Positions 23,705 through 35,082 of a stretch of DNA of 64,000 nucleotides are shown piece after piece (the first letter of the stretch is position 1; every line of letters starts with the position of its first letter). A model generated the notes under the pieces. The model did not search any database, was not told the DNA's origin, and worked only from the letters and a program-made list of their open reading frames with translations. A program made the position numbers and the translations under genes. Origin of the DNA: Tigriopus japonicus (Eukaryota; Arthropoda; Copepoda; Harpacticoida; Harpacticidae). The stretch is from NCBI GenBank assembly GCA_010645155.1, contig CM021321.1:6256788-6320787 (forward strand), written 5' to 3'.

Positions 23705-26700
23705 AATTAGACCATTAATATTTGTTGGTTGGCATTTAGGGATATTTAGCCATCTCTCATTTCAACAACCGAAGCCAAAGGGCATGTTAGTCCCTATTTT
23801 CCCTTTGGAAAGAGTTGCCCGAGCAATTTGGTTTGAGATAAGCTGAAACGAAGTACTCGTTCCAGTGACTGCCAAGTCATCTTTTTTTCCCGGAGGTATT
23901 AAGTACAGTCTGGGTTCATTCATCCTTGTTACTATGCATTCTGACATGCCTCAAATATCTGTCTAGGATGTAATGAGGATAGGATGGGACAAAAGGCGAT
24001 TGCTATTGAAAATTTAGTGCTGGAAAAAAATAAATGTCTTCCCATAGACCACGGATTGAGTCATCCTTGGTCAACTTTAATCAGATGGTTATATTGGGTC
24101 TCAAGTCAACCCAATCAATACGAATGGGGTTTCGCATTATCTTTTTTTTATGGTTAACAGAGTTTATTTAGTATTTAGTTGTCCTAATATTTTGTTCGCA
24201 TGTGTGCAACAATGGAAAATATTTAAATATTTAAATTGCTAGCTTTATTTATAGATGCATTTACAGATAGAAGAAAAATGGAGGACGTATCCACCTACAT
24301 GATACTAATTCATGGGACAATGATTCTTTGAATGTGAGAATAAGATACTTTTGAAGCATATGGTGTCATAAAAAACTGTGAAAAGATCTTTTAGATGATG
24401 AGCAAGATTCGCCATATAGACGTAACCACTCAATTTTATCTAAATTTGTGCAGAGATAAGGGCGGGAAACGACCAATTACGTCAAGCATTTAATTATTGG
24501 CATGATTGAATTGTTTTAAGGACGTTGTTTATGATCTTACAGTTCATGCTTCAACAATCGGAGAATTTTCAATGTTTCAAGTTCTGCAATAATTTTTCAC
24601 ATCTTGTAAACTTTGGTCATCTTGGTAGCGTGGGATTCCGTAAATTATCAAGGAAGTCTAAAAATATTAAAATATTGTCTTTATGCGAATCACATCCTCT
24701 GTCAGTGTGATAGCATTCGAGGTACTTTGCTTGATTGGTAACAGCTTGAATCAAAGAGAGGAAGCAAATGGGAAAGATTACCCTATCAACCATTTTGTTC
24801 CTAGAACAGATGAGCCCATGCGTGCAAGAACAAATGCCATGTACTTTGTCTAGCACTTTCTATAGAGGTTTTCACCTTGAGAGAAAGAAAGCTCGAAAAG
24901 TTTTTGAAAGATCTTATAAATAAATTTCATACAAATCTGTTTACTAAGGCAAAAAGAGCTGTTCTTGGATTCCAAAGTTTGAGGTATGTTCAAAGTCAAA
25001 CATGAATTTCACCACTCTAAGGCTACAACTCGTTTAATCTTTTGACGAGTTCCGCTAATATTATCTATCATCAAGGTTTTATGATCGGTGAGCCATCATT
25101 TAACCTATTACGTCGAATTCGGAAAACTCATAAATGTTTATTCAGGCCTGTATACTGATTCTACGTTTTATCTTTAAAATCATTTTTTTCCATTGTTTAA
25201 CAGTGGCATTTTCCTGCGTTTTTTTTAACAAACCAGGAAAACGGTAGAAAAAAATTACATGATCAATTGATCATAGCCAAAGGCTAGGCTTACACCTCCT
25301 CAATTTCTTCTTGTGCAATGGTGATGAAGGCATAAAATAGAATTAATATGCAACATGAGCACTAACTATTTCAAAGCTTAATCTTTCATTAGTTAAATAT
25401 GTATGTATTCCATGTCCAATTATAGAATTAAAGATTATGACATGGTGCACACACCATCACAGAATCATGGAATATGGCTGTCAAAACACGAATTATTATA
25501 AGTTTCGGCTTATTTTTTAAACACTTGGGGATTTAAAAATATATGTTTTGTAACTTGATCTCTTTTTAGCAAATATTTTTTCAAACCTCAATGAGCACAA
25601 TTTACTATCCATCGAATGAATAAATTTTGAAGCAAAGCCTCAAAACTCCCCAAAGCATGGGAAGATAGAGAAACATGTAAATTCTAAAACATGGCCATTG
25701 TTGTACAATGATTCTTCTCTCTGAGCAATGAAGATTCCTCCATTTTGATCTAATAAGAAGAAAGCTCCACATTTTTTTTTTGCGGTGAATAGATTCTTGT
25801 AAACCTAAAATGAGTGTTATCTTCATACGAGATTTGTGAAGACTTGCTATCTACTGAAGGACAAGTACTTCCATTGTTCACTTGCCCGGATACGCATTTA
25901 ATTTCCTGTCCTTTATCTAAAGCCACAAAATCTGCTTAGGAACACACTCGAGACAAAACTTGAACCAACTTCAAATTTGTTAAGAAATATCGAATTGCTT
26001 ATGAAGGAGGAGCTTCGGCCCGTCAAACTTTTCTTCCTGGTGAGCTATTTTTGAGAAAAACGAGTTTCTTATGGCAAAGAAAGACCATCTTTTACAGAAC
26101 AAAAAACAATTGTAGAATGATTTGCCATTGGTTGGTGACATTTTTAGACAATGTTGTGAACACAACACAAACCACGCGGGTTTTCAAAGTCAAATGGAAC
26201 TGATTTTTTTCCAAAATTATCATTAAAAAAGTTTCACCAAGAGCTCACTGATAACTAGCTTCCTCCAATGGATGAAACCCCTTTTCCATGTAAAGTTTTT
26301 AGCGTTTCTTAGAGTAAATAGCCTGTCCAATCCCGGGAATATGACGTTTAGAAAATGTTACGGCTTCTAGACCATTTTGATTACAGTCTAGTTTCAAATC
26401 TCATTTTAGGCCCGATTTTCCTCCTTGGAAGATCCGGAATAGCGTCATTTGTTAGGCTAGTGTAGGAACATATCTCAAATACTGTTGAATGGATTTCTTT
26501 ATCATAAGGAAACACGGATGTGACTAAACATATTCTGAAAGAGCGATTTCTTTACCTCAGCATGGGTCCTGAACTCGTTTTTTCCTAGCCCATATTTATT
26601 TCCCAGAAAAAGATTACTGATTCTGGCATTCTAATGTTTTTGAATAGTCCACATCATCAAAGACAAATCAATATTTTCATCTCGGCGGTACTTTCAAGAT

Positions 26701-26902
26701 TTAAGTTGCAGAGGAAAACGTGAGCCTCAGTCCCTTAGTTGCTTCATAAAAAGCTTCCTGTTCTATTTGTTCATCCCCAACTATCACACGTTGATCCTCA
26801 TCTAGGTTTTGACATGCGATGTCACGGAGCCTCGTCAGCTATATGATATGGCGTACAATGGATCAATCGAATGCGACACTGAATGGAACAAGATTGAATT
26901 AC

Positions 26903-27478
26903 CTGACTATAGTTGACAGGCAAGTGAACGGCGGAGTATCGCTCAAATGCAATCGCCACTGTCATGAAGATGCTTCCCGCCATCGAGGTTTGGTACAATG
27001 GGTACAAAAAATAAGGAAACATCAAGATGTGCACATCTGAAGCTGAGTGAAAGCTCTTCCGGAGACTCTCGAGAATGGCGCCAATCAGATAACACGTGTC
27101 AAACGTGGCCAGTGTGACCAATAACAGATTGAACGAGTTCCTCATCTCTTTGCGAGTCAGGACGAAACAGGATAGGATGTTCCCCAGAATACCAAATACG
27201 GCCAAAATGACCTGAATCACGCCTTCCACCCAAAACGAGAAGGCCACTTTGAACTCGGAATCCTCCCTTGTGAAAGTAGGACATTGCAGTGAATCGGAGG
27301 TCGACGTAGAAGAGTGACCCTGAATCTCTCCGTTAGCTGTTGTGGGCGTCGTGGTGAAAGTGGTGAAAGTGGCAAAGCTGTGTTGGAATTCTAATGGATC
27401 TAAATGTGATCCATTGAACGAGGCGTAGGGTGTGATATTGAGCGCATGTAAGGGAAAAGCGGATGTCAGGTTGGCCAT
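26903..27478 (-). CDS. FMRFamide-receptor-like GPCR, exon 1 (N-terminus to TM3)
   Basis: This is the start of a class A (rhodopsin-like) neuropeptide receptor at the plasma membrane; such receptors bind RFamide-type peptides and signal through G proteins. I choose ATG 27478-27476, the first ATG in the open frame. It gives an extracellular N-terminus of about 80 residues with sequons NLT, NIT and NGS and a Thr-rich stretch. TM1 is about 83-107 (ILAVFGILGNILSCFVL, with Asn100), TM2 about 115-137 (with Asp127), TM3 about 160-182 ending in ERY (179-181, the DRY motif). The exon ends NYSQ|GTAATT in phase 0 at 26903. The usual Cys at the top of TM3 is absent, matching the missing ECL2 Cys. The next intron is 6.2 kb. 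Ligand identity is inference. Confidence 0.92.
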
Positions 27479-27637
27479 ATCACCGGCGCTTTGGAGAACA
27501 ATGAACGGCCAATTAACGCGCTTTGTTCTCTGGATCAAGTCAAATTGCTAGCATCAGTGGCCTCAATAGGTTCTGTAAATGAAATATTTGGCATTGAATA
27601 AGCTACAAGATTCATTTTGATTTTTCCTAATATTATC

Positions 27638-27790
27638 TAAAGAAGCTTATGGGAAAGCAGCGTCAACGAGGTCAAGTTGTTGGTCTTTTTTTAGCTTCAA
27701 TTGTTTTAAGCTTCAATGTAAAAAGGCTTCACATGAAAGCCACTTGTCGTTAGGGTTAAGTTGACGCTTCTTTCACATAAGCTTCTTTAA
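27638..27790. repeat. Small fold-back element upstream of the receptor start
   Basis: About 31 bp at 27638-27668 (AAAGAAGCTTATG...CGTCAAC) is repeated in reverse complement at 27759-27790 with few mismatches; the loop is about 90 bp. It lies 160 bp upstream of the receptor ATG, where a promoter or 5' UTR could be. Confidence 0.7.
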
Positions 27791-29751
27791 TGTTTTCGGA
27801 GTTTAAATAGCCAATGATCCGTTTTTGTAATGAATGGCGAAGAGTTTGTACTTTCTGAATCTGAATTGGGCGCATTGAAACAAGATCGACATTTGAGGGT
27901 CAGATTTAAAGTCTTCCCAAAGTAAAGTGAATGAATGACTGTTTGTGAATGGTACTTGTTACTCAGGTTTGAAATAATTACTTTCACATTTGCAGTGACA
28001 TTAACGTTTTGGTTCTTTCACGCCTTAGAAAAACGCTCCCGTACCAACGTTATAAGCCATCAGCTATTACATGCAAGGACAAATTTAAATGGCACACATG
28101 TCACATTATGAAAATAAAGAGAAAGCACTCAAGCAGTAGTCTTCATGGCTAATTTTGTGAAATGTCACGAGATATAAATTAGCCAATATTCAAGCGAGGT
28201 TGAAGAAATCCAAGTTTTTTGAAGAATAATTAAAATCTCTTCCATCATTAGACATTTGTAAATTATCACTCTTGGCTGATTTCCCAAGTTTAACTCGAGA
28301 ACGTTACTGGCAGTTTTAAGAAATTGCTTTCGAAATGTACAAGAAGGGCGCCACTTTATTACATCGTCATGAAGTCAAATTTCAAGCAGAAAGATATCGA
28401 CCTAAAATTAAGGTAGGTGATGAATAAAGACGAAAACGTGTTACGATTTTGCACATTATTTACATGTTGTTTGCATATGTTTAACAAGTAACGTTGACCT
28501 TTAACCCTATTATTACATAGACTTCCATGACCCAGTGGCCTTTTCTTCTGATTCGGCATGGCAAAAATGTTCGTTGCTTAGGTTTGTTTGCAATTTTTGC
28601 AATGTTTTTAAACTCAGTGAGGGCACTTGGCGATAAATCAGTGGTTTCATCATATGCAACCTGCTAAGCATTCCCTTTTGCTTCTATTTTTGTCACACTT
28701 GTCGGTTCTTTCTTACAATTTTTCGAAATATTGAATTGTATGCAGTACTATTTTAAACCAAATTATGATTAAAAAAATCAGTGCTAGCTAGCGCAGCTGT
28801 GTAATAAGTACTAGAACAACAAAATAGATTTCTAAGGTTTGGCTAAATCGGAACTGTCCCTAGTGGGTTTTGCTGTTGGTGAAATATTTCCTTAGTCCAT
28901 TTTCCCCATCGAACATGCCCTTTGGGGATAACCGTGAAGTTGATTTTCCTCATTTCATCTCGGTCGATTTGCGTCAAGGGTTGAGCACTCCCTGGGATTG
29001 TCCCGTAATTCATCAAATATGTGTATGTTTACCACTTCTTTAAAAAGACATGGGTACGTTCTTCATTTTATGCTGGGAAGTTACGATCTAGTATTTGCAT
29101 TAAACGAACTTTGTAGAGAGAAACAAACAATATAATTGCCTCTATTATGGGTTACTAACCAGACAAGGGCACCGTAAATGCATGCTATTTCCGTACTTTA
29201 GAAGTCATTGTAGCGTATGTTCCAATCTAATGTCTCAAATAATTGCCTGTACTGACCACAAAAGAACGCTCCGATAAGTTTCTAAGCCAAAAAAAGGCTT
29301 TGTTCAAATTTAGCCACCAAATCTGTTCTAACAAAAACTAATATTAAGTAGAGGTAGTTTTTCGTAGTTAACATAGACAGAGTCTATGCATACAAAGAGA
29401 AAATCAATGGCAAAAGTCCAAACACTCTAGACCGACTTTATGATGTCCGACTTCGAATTGTTATTGGAGCTCTCAAAGATAAATACTTGCAAAAAGTCAA
29501 AATCGAACCATTCTTGCTGCACTGATTGGAGGCATGTCATTCATTATTTGGCCACTTTGAAGAAGAGGCAAATTGATGGTCCTGTTCGATGTGTGTGTGC
29601 TTGTGTGTGTGTGTACTGTATACGTACATGATTCAAATTACTGAATGTACCGATGTGTTTCGAGTTGGATTTTTGGCAGAGGTTTGCCATTTTGGTTTTT
29701 AGGTTCAAAAATCTGGCCAAAACTAAACTTTTAACAAGCAGTAGACCTGCT

Positions 29752-29960
29752 CTATCATAAAATATGACAGCACTGCTAACTCGAAATCCATTATTATAAC
29801 TGTCGATGAAACTCGAAATGGAACTAGTTCGAGTGTTGCCAAATTGGTCCCTGTTCAGTTCTTTTCAAAAAGTTCAATACAACTTGCCCTTTTTAACAGC
29901 GAAAAACTTCCGAGTCAAAAATGGCAGCACTCCCAGTTCGAAACGCATCACTACTGAATG
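29752..29960 (+). repeat. Dispersed repeat, copy 2 (copy 1 at 5538-5760)
   Basis: Same orientation and about the same length as copy 1, with scattered substitutions. Substitutions do not obviously respect codon positions, which favours a non-coding element. Confidence 0.75.
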
Positions 29961-30481
29961 GTTCAGGCATCTTGGGTTGGGTTGGGCGAGTTCGAATTTC
30001 TGAACGTGCTGCATAAATTGTTGAATGAATGAAATTGGCCAAATAAGGCCATTCACTCTCGAATAAAGTCATTCAAATAGTTTGGAGAGTACCCTCCAAT
30101 CAAATCCCATTTTTTTGACAATAACAACATTTCTGGTCAATCATTCATACTTGACTTGGCCAAATGGTTGATATAATATACAGTCTTTTAACGAACAGCT
30201 GACTAGAAGGTCACCATTCTTATGCAGGGCCCCAAGAATTGTACCCTGACAAAAACGTTTGACCCATTTTCGAACGTCTAAATGTGTTTTTGGACACATA
30301 AGAACAGATATTTCGTGTAATAAAGCTCGAAGGTTGCACATGTTTTGGATTTCATTGGTTGCACTCAAAGGACTCTTATAGTCGATTGTTACTCGATCAG
30401 TCAAAAAGCCAAGTCAATATGAAACCTCGCGAAAATCAGGCCTTGAGTTAGGATCGACTTGAAAATTATTTGCCGTATATA

Positions 30482-30615
30482 TGGGTAAACAAGTGGCCCA
30501 AGGGTAATTTTTGGGGGCTCAACCGTTATGTGGAAAGTCCCAAAATGGTCCCCTGGTTCCTCAAAATCAAATTGAATGGACATTGACACAAAACTTCTGC
30601 TGACCCTTGGCCTAG
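30482..30615. repeat. Decayed copy of the GGGCCC-rich hAT-like MITE
   Basis: GTGGCCCAAGGGTAATTTTT followed by GGAAAGTCCCAAAATGG aligns with 23490-23560 of the better preserved copy. The right end (TGCTGACCCTTGG) is also recognisable. Confidence 0.65.
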
Positions 30616-31602
30616 GGTGTAGGTTTTAAATTCAATCGATATATTTGTAACAATGCGTCTTTCACTTCTCGAGTCACTTGCCTTCAATAATTGTTTCGGA
30701 CTTCAGTGAGCGATCAATTGTATCTTTTTCAAAAACCATTACTCTTAGTGCCCAGCTTCATAAACGAAGATGATTAAAATTGACAATTTGAATGTCAAAG
30801 CCTTGAACTCGTTTAGAAGCACTCGCATTAGCCATTATCATCGAGGCCTTCGATTGCAATTTGCAACCCTACTTCATGCAATCACTATACTGTAAAACCA
30901 TTTGCTTTTCGGCACATCACGTTCCAAGAGCTCGTTCAAAGGTTTCTCTAGTGGCTTATAAAGCCTTCTGAAGAGGATTTTTAGCACATGGCGAAGCAAT
31001 TTGGTGCTAAGTTGGGAATTAGTTTTTTGCGTGAGGAGAATAAAGTTTGGAGTGATCCGCTCTTCAGATTGCCTGTTTGGACGAAGCTCAATTTGTACGT
31101 ACCAACTTTCCATCTTCGACTTTCTGTCAATCTGGCTAACTTTTACTGTGGAAACTGGACCAAGATGTTATTAAGAAATATTTGCTTCCAAATTAATCTA
31201 ATGGCCGTTTAATCAAAGACAGATGCAGATGTTGTCGTCGTCGTCGTTCTGTTCTCCGTAGTTGGGCATTTTTGTTGGTGTGTGGAAGATTGCCGACAAA
31301 CAAATTAAGTGAGAGACTTCGTAATATGTCAACAAGCTAAACCGATTTGACATTCAAAGAAATGCCATCAAAGGTCTGCTGGCTGACATCACACATTTCC
31401 AAGAGACTCGTCTTCGCCTTAATTGTCAAGACTTGAACGCCAACACCAAAAGGTACATCAGAGAAAAGGGACTCCTATCAAAAAGTCATTGCAACTTTTC
31501 TCTCGAAGTGAGCTTGGATTGAGAAATCTCTCAGGGTTGAACATGGTGTTGAGATATTTCAAGAAAATTATCGCTCAGAGGAGTTTGCCATCAAACTACT
31601 TA

Positions 31603-31979
31603 CAGGGTCGGCGGACCAAGTGTAGACTTCTTTAGACAATAATAAACATTGAAATTTTCGACTTCAGATTTCGGTTTCAGAATCACGAAATATTATTGGA
31701 TACAAGTTGTTTTGCACATGTCCCTGTTGGAGCCCTTGGGACTAAATGAGTTCATAGCTGCAATAAGATGAATGGGACAGTTTGGAACAGGGCCTTGGAT
31801 TTGTTCCTCAGCGAGAGGGAGGTAGAATTTTGGGTTGGTATTTTGAGAATTTAGTTTCCCAACTTGTCTGACTTTTAAAGATCATTCCAAGAAAGAAGTC
31901 TATAATCCTCAATTAGACCTGAAATGGGCGCAGCCTATGTACTAAAAACGCCAAAGTCTACACTTGGCCGCCGACCCTG
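31603..31979. mobile_element. 377-bp MITE with TA target duplication
   Basis: The ends CAGGGTCGGCGG(A)CCAAGTG and their inverted copy at 31954-31979 match over about 26 bp with one indel. TA flanks both sides (31601-31602 and 31980-31981). TA duplication with CAGGG ends fits Tc1/mariner-type mobilisation. No coding capacity. The flanking DNA at 31320-31640 has interrupted open frames but no recognised protein. Confidence 0.85.
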
Positions 31980-32251
31980 TAAATTCCTTTGGAGCTGAAC
32001 ATTTCTGCTTTCAGACGAGTGTTTCGGAATGTTTAGGGAATGCGATGAATGGCTCCTTTGGCCCAAGGAGGTTCAATCCGCTTACCCTAAAACCCACAGT
32101 AAAAAAGATTCAACTTTGATTCTGGGTTGGTCTTGACGCATTATTTTTTACGTACTTTTCCGTAGAATTCTCAAAACGCCATTAATGCATGGTAAATACA
32201 AGTAAAATCGAATACCGTGCACTCCCCACTGTAATTCCAATTGCCTCAATA

Positions 32252-32857
32252 GGTCGGTTGTTGAGGTAGTTTTGAAGTATAGTAGAAGCTAGTGATGGAC
32301 CGAAAGGGCTCATAACCGAAACCGAAAGTTTCGGCCAAAAGAGGGCTTAACCGAAACCGAAACCGAAACCGGAAGCAGTGTTCACTGTTTACAAAATTGT
32401 TCAAATGCAAAATCCGCCTTAAAAATTAGAATGTGTTCAATGTTGGGTAGTCACTAATTTTGAAAAATCTTAAAACTTAAATTTCAGAGGTTTTTGGACC
32501 AATTTTTTTTTCGATTTTGTTGTCAAACTCCATTTTATATAGTGCTTGTTTGCTTTCGGTTTCGATAGGCATAACCGAAACCGAAATTTCGGCCGTAATT
32601 TCGGCCGAAAGCGCTTTCGGTCCATCACTAGTAGAAGCACATCTAGAAACACGAAAGAGGACACGAAAAAAAAACACATGACGCGGAGTGGAAATAATCA
32701 TGCTCAATCCAGTTTCCCTACATAAACTGCAATTGAAAAACACAGCTTTTGTAGCGAAACTTGATCGAGCATGATTATTTCTACTCTGTCTCATGTGCTT
32801 CTTTTGTGTTTCTAGTTATGCTTCTACTATACTTCCAAACTACCTCAACAACCGACC
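32252..32857. mobile_element. Palindromic MITE (family GGTCGGTTGTTGAGG), split by a hAT MITE
   Basis: The ends GGTCGGTTGTTGAGGTAGTT and their inverted copy at 32819-32857 are flanked by TA on both sides (32250-32251, 32858-32859). After removing the nested element and one target copy, about 257 bp remain, and these form one long imperfect hairpin (AGTAGAAGC...GCTTCTACT, then CATGCTCAAT...ATCGAGCATG). Relatives are at 37258-38325. Confidence 0.88.
32290..32630. mobile_element. 341-bp non-autonomous hAT element with exact 8-bp target duplication
   Basis: It starts TAGTGATGGACCGAAAG and ends CTTTCGGTCCATCACTA. It is flanked by GTAGAAGC at 32282-32289 and again at 32631-32638. An 8-bp duplication is the hallmark of the hAT superfamily. 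The subterminal regions are rich in the repeated unit CCGAAA. It sits inside the outer MITE and is therefore younger than it. A decayed copy of its right end is at 59938-60010. Confidence 0.93.
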
Positions 32858-34316
32858 TAATAACTTATGTAAATTGATGACCTGAGAAGTATACATAAGG
32901 TCTGTTAATCAGACTTGATTTTGGCATCCTCTAAATTTTCTCTTTAGGCTTCATCAAGTGGTCTGTTAAACCACATGTTAAACCGCATAACAGCACTAAT
33001 TCATATCGCTCAAAGTCAAGTTAGATTAACGGTCGTAAAGGATAGTATCTGATCATCAGGTGTTGAAATGCAAGTGTCATGGAACGTTAATTTGACCAAA
33101 ATTTGGTATACTCAAACGATTTAAATTTGTGCACTCAACATGTGACCTATAGTCAAGGAATTCATTGCATCCATAGTCAAGATTCCGAAACATTCTGTAC
33201 AAAAAAGTATTTTCAAACGATAACTTCATAAGCGGATAACCCTCTTACCATTCAAATTAGTCTGAACCAACTGAAATTGAAATGATTCATATTACATTTT
33301 AAAAAACATGCCATTTAAACATTATGTTAAACTTTTTGTAGTTTTGGACACTTTTGGCAATAATTTCTTACACGCCATCTTCTCTGATGGCTCTCTCAAT
33401 GGGATAATTCAAGAACGTCTCCAGAGGTTCTAGATGTCCGTGGATAATTCAAGCGAACAAAATGTAGATCATCATCTCCACAATGAAATTTGTGGATTGT
33501 ATTTCATCAATCTCTAGCCCCGAAAAGCGGCAAAATGTCCCAACAAAACTGCTCAAATGTTCCAAAATTGATCTGAATCCCAGAACAGGGAAGTCCAGCA
33601 TTTGATATTTGCTCACCTTGATATCGAAATCATCATTTTGGAATATCACTGAGTGTAAGCATCACCATCAAAGATTACCAGGAAACTCGATGTCAAACCA
33701 TTCTCGGCGATTCCAGTGACGAAACTGAGCAGGATTGGATTAGATTGGGGAAGTAAGACCTCGTTGGTTCGTTTCTCTCGCGCTCTTGCTTACTTGCTTG
33801 CTCTCTCTTCCATTCATGTTGTGGCCTTTCCAATGGCTGGGCTCGATTTGCGTCTCCCTACATAGTGTAGTGAGTACGCTTTTCAATATTGGACCGTTCC
33901 AGGTTGCTAGATTCAGGTTAGGGCCCTTATTTTTCTATAATCCCAGATAATTCGCCGAAGAAGGGCATATTTAACAAGGCGACAAAGATTGACGAGAGGC
34001 CTTTTACGATTATAAGGGTCTGACTAATGAGCGAAAGACGCCCTCTGAGCTTGTCTGACTTCAAAGCAAAGTATCTAACCGCATGCTGAGTTCCTCGTTT
34101 TCTATTAAAAGAGCCCCCTTACCGGTCTTTGTTATTTTTGTCATTATTGGGACCGGGGATCCAGACATCATGAATTGCGGAGATGAGACCATATGGTTTC
34201 TTGTTTGGTGAGGTGTGTCTGATGATGATAGCCTTTATTTGCAACTAGACGGGAACACGTGTTGTTTGTATTCATCATTTGGGCCTTTAAGGTATTGATT
34301 GACATTTGAGGTTAAA
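32858..34316. other. Intergenic stretch, nothing recognised
   Basis: AT-rich DNA with a short CTTGCTTACTTGC-type simple repeat near 33787. No gene or long repeat was supported. Confidence 0.45.
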
Positions 34317-35082
34317 AAGCAGGATTAGACAAATTTCTACCTACTATTCAGGGGTTGTCCAAATCTGCCAACAGTTACTCGCTGGTGGATCAAATTTTGG
34401 ATAAATGTTGATTGTATAAATTACGAGGGATATCCAGACTAGAGGTAGACTGGGCCTGTAATTCGTTAAATTGCACCATTTTCGGATTTATGAAAAAAAT
34501 CGAATTGAAGATTTGTCTCTTGTGAGCAGATGTTATTTTACAAATTTTGTTGTTAGACAAACTTGCTCGAAGCTATGATTTATTTAGGCAATGTATGTTG
34601 GTTGACCCCTGTATACATAGAAAATAAACGTCAAGAGCGAGCAACATGACAAAAATGGTGTATCTTTCAAAGCTAAGGTGTCTCAAATCGAAATTAATCA
34701 TTTTTTCTGAGCAAATGTTTAACAAACATAGAAATATAAGTACAGTATGAGCAACATCTTGACCTTACAAAATATTGGATTTTGACGAGTTTCTCGCCCT
34801 TGACGTCCATGTTTTGAAACGTGCAGGGGTCACCCAACATACCTTGTCTAATGAAATCATAACTTCGGACAAGTTTGTTTGACAACAAAATATGTTAAAT
34901 AGCATGTGCTTACAAGAGTTAAATCTTTATTTCGAATTTTGACATAAATCCCATAATGGTGCAATTTAATGAATTACAGGCCTAGTCTACCTCTAGCTGG
35001 ATATCCCTCCTATATTAATGATTTAGTTTTTATAGGGAATCGCATTCCTTGTAACGGCAGTAGAAAATCCGTAATAAAAAAG
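34317..35082 (+). pseudogene. LINE 3' tail, copy 2, split by a MITE
   Basis: 34317-34415 encodes the end of a non-LTR retrotransposon protein (PTIQGLSKSANSYSLVDQI), matching the copy at 40915-41325 with a deletion of about 19 nt. The matching 3' untranslated tail (ATTCCTTGTAACGGCAGTA) continues at 35035-35082 after a 587-bp insertion. The reading is too short and damaged to be functional. Confidence 0.75.
34424..35010. mobile_element. 587-bp MITE with about 55-bp inverted ends, in a LINE tail
   Basis: The ends GAGGGATATCCAG...AGAGGTAGAC match in reverse complement at 34954-35010, extending through TGGTGCAATTTAA-type sequence. TA flanks both sides (34422-34423 and 35011-35012), as for Tc1/mariner-like elements. 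No coding capacity. Confidence 0.82.

Larger units (their letters stand above)
20672..26902. other. Intron 1 of the receptor gene
   Basis: This 6,231-bp GT-AG intron on the minus strand is AT-rich, with a (CACT)n microsatellite at 21722 and a hAT-like MITE at 23475. No other gene was recognised; the short open frames lack domains. Confidence 0.8.
27791..31602. other. Intergenic stretch with two repeat fragments
   Basis: No gene was recognised. It contains the dispersed repeat copy at 29752-29960, a GT-rich microsatellite at about 29588-29612 and the decayed MITE at 30482-30615. A minus-strand frame of 87 codons at 30141-30404 was considered, but no family could be assigned. Confidence 0.5.

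Noticed and set aside
30141..30404. 87-codon minus-strand frame considered as a retroelement fragment
   Set aside because: Some pol-like flavour, but no catalytic or structural motif could be pointed to.
31320..31640. Possible LINE or host exon before the 377-bp MITE
   Set aside because: Open pieces in several frames with stops; no motif strong enough to call.
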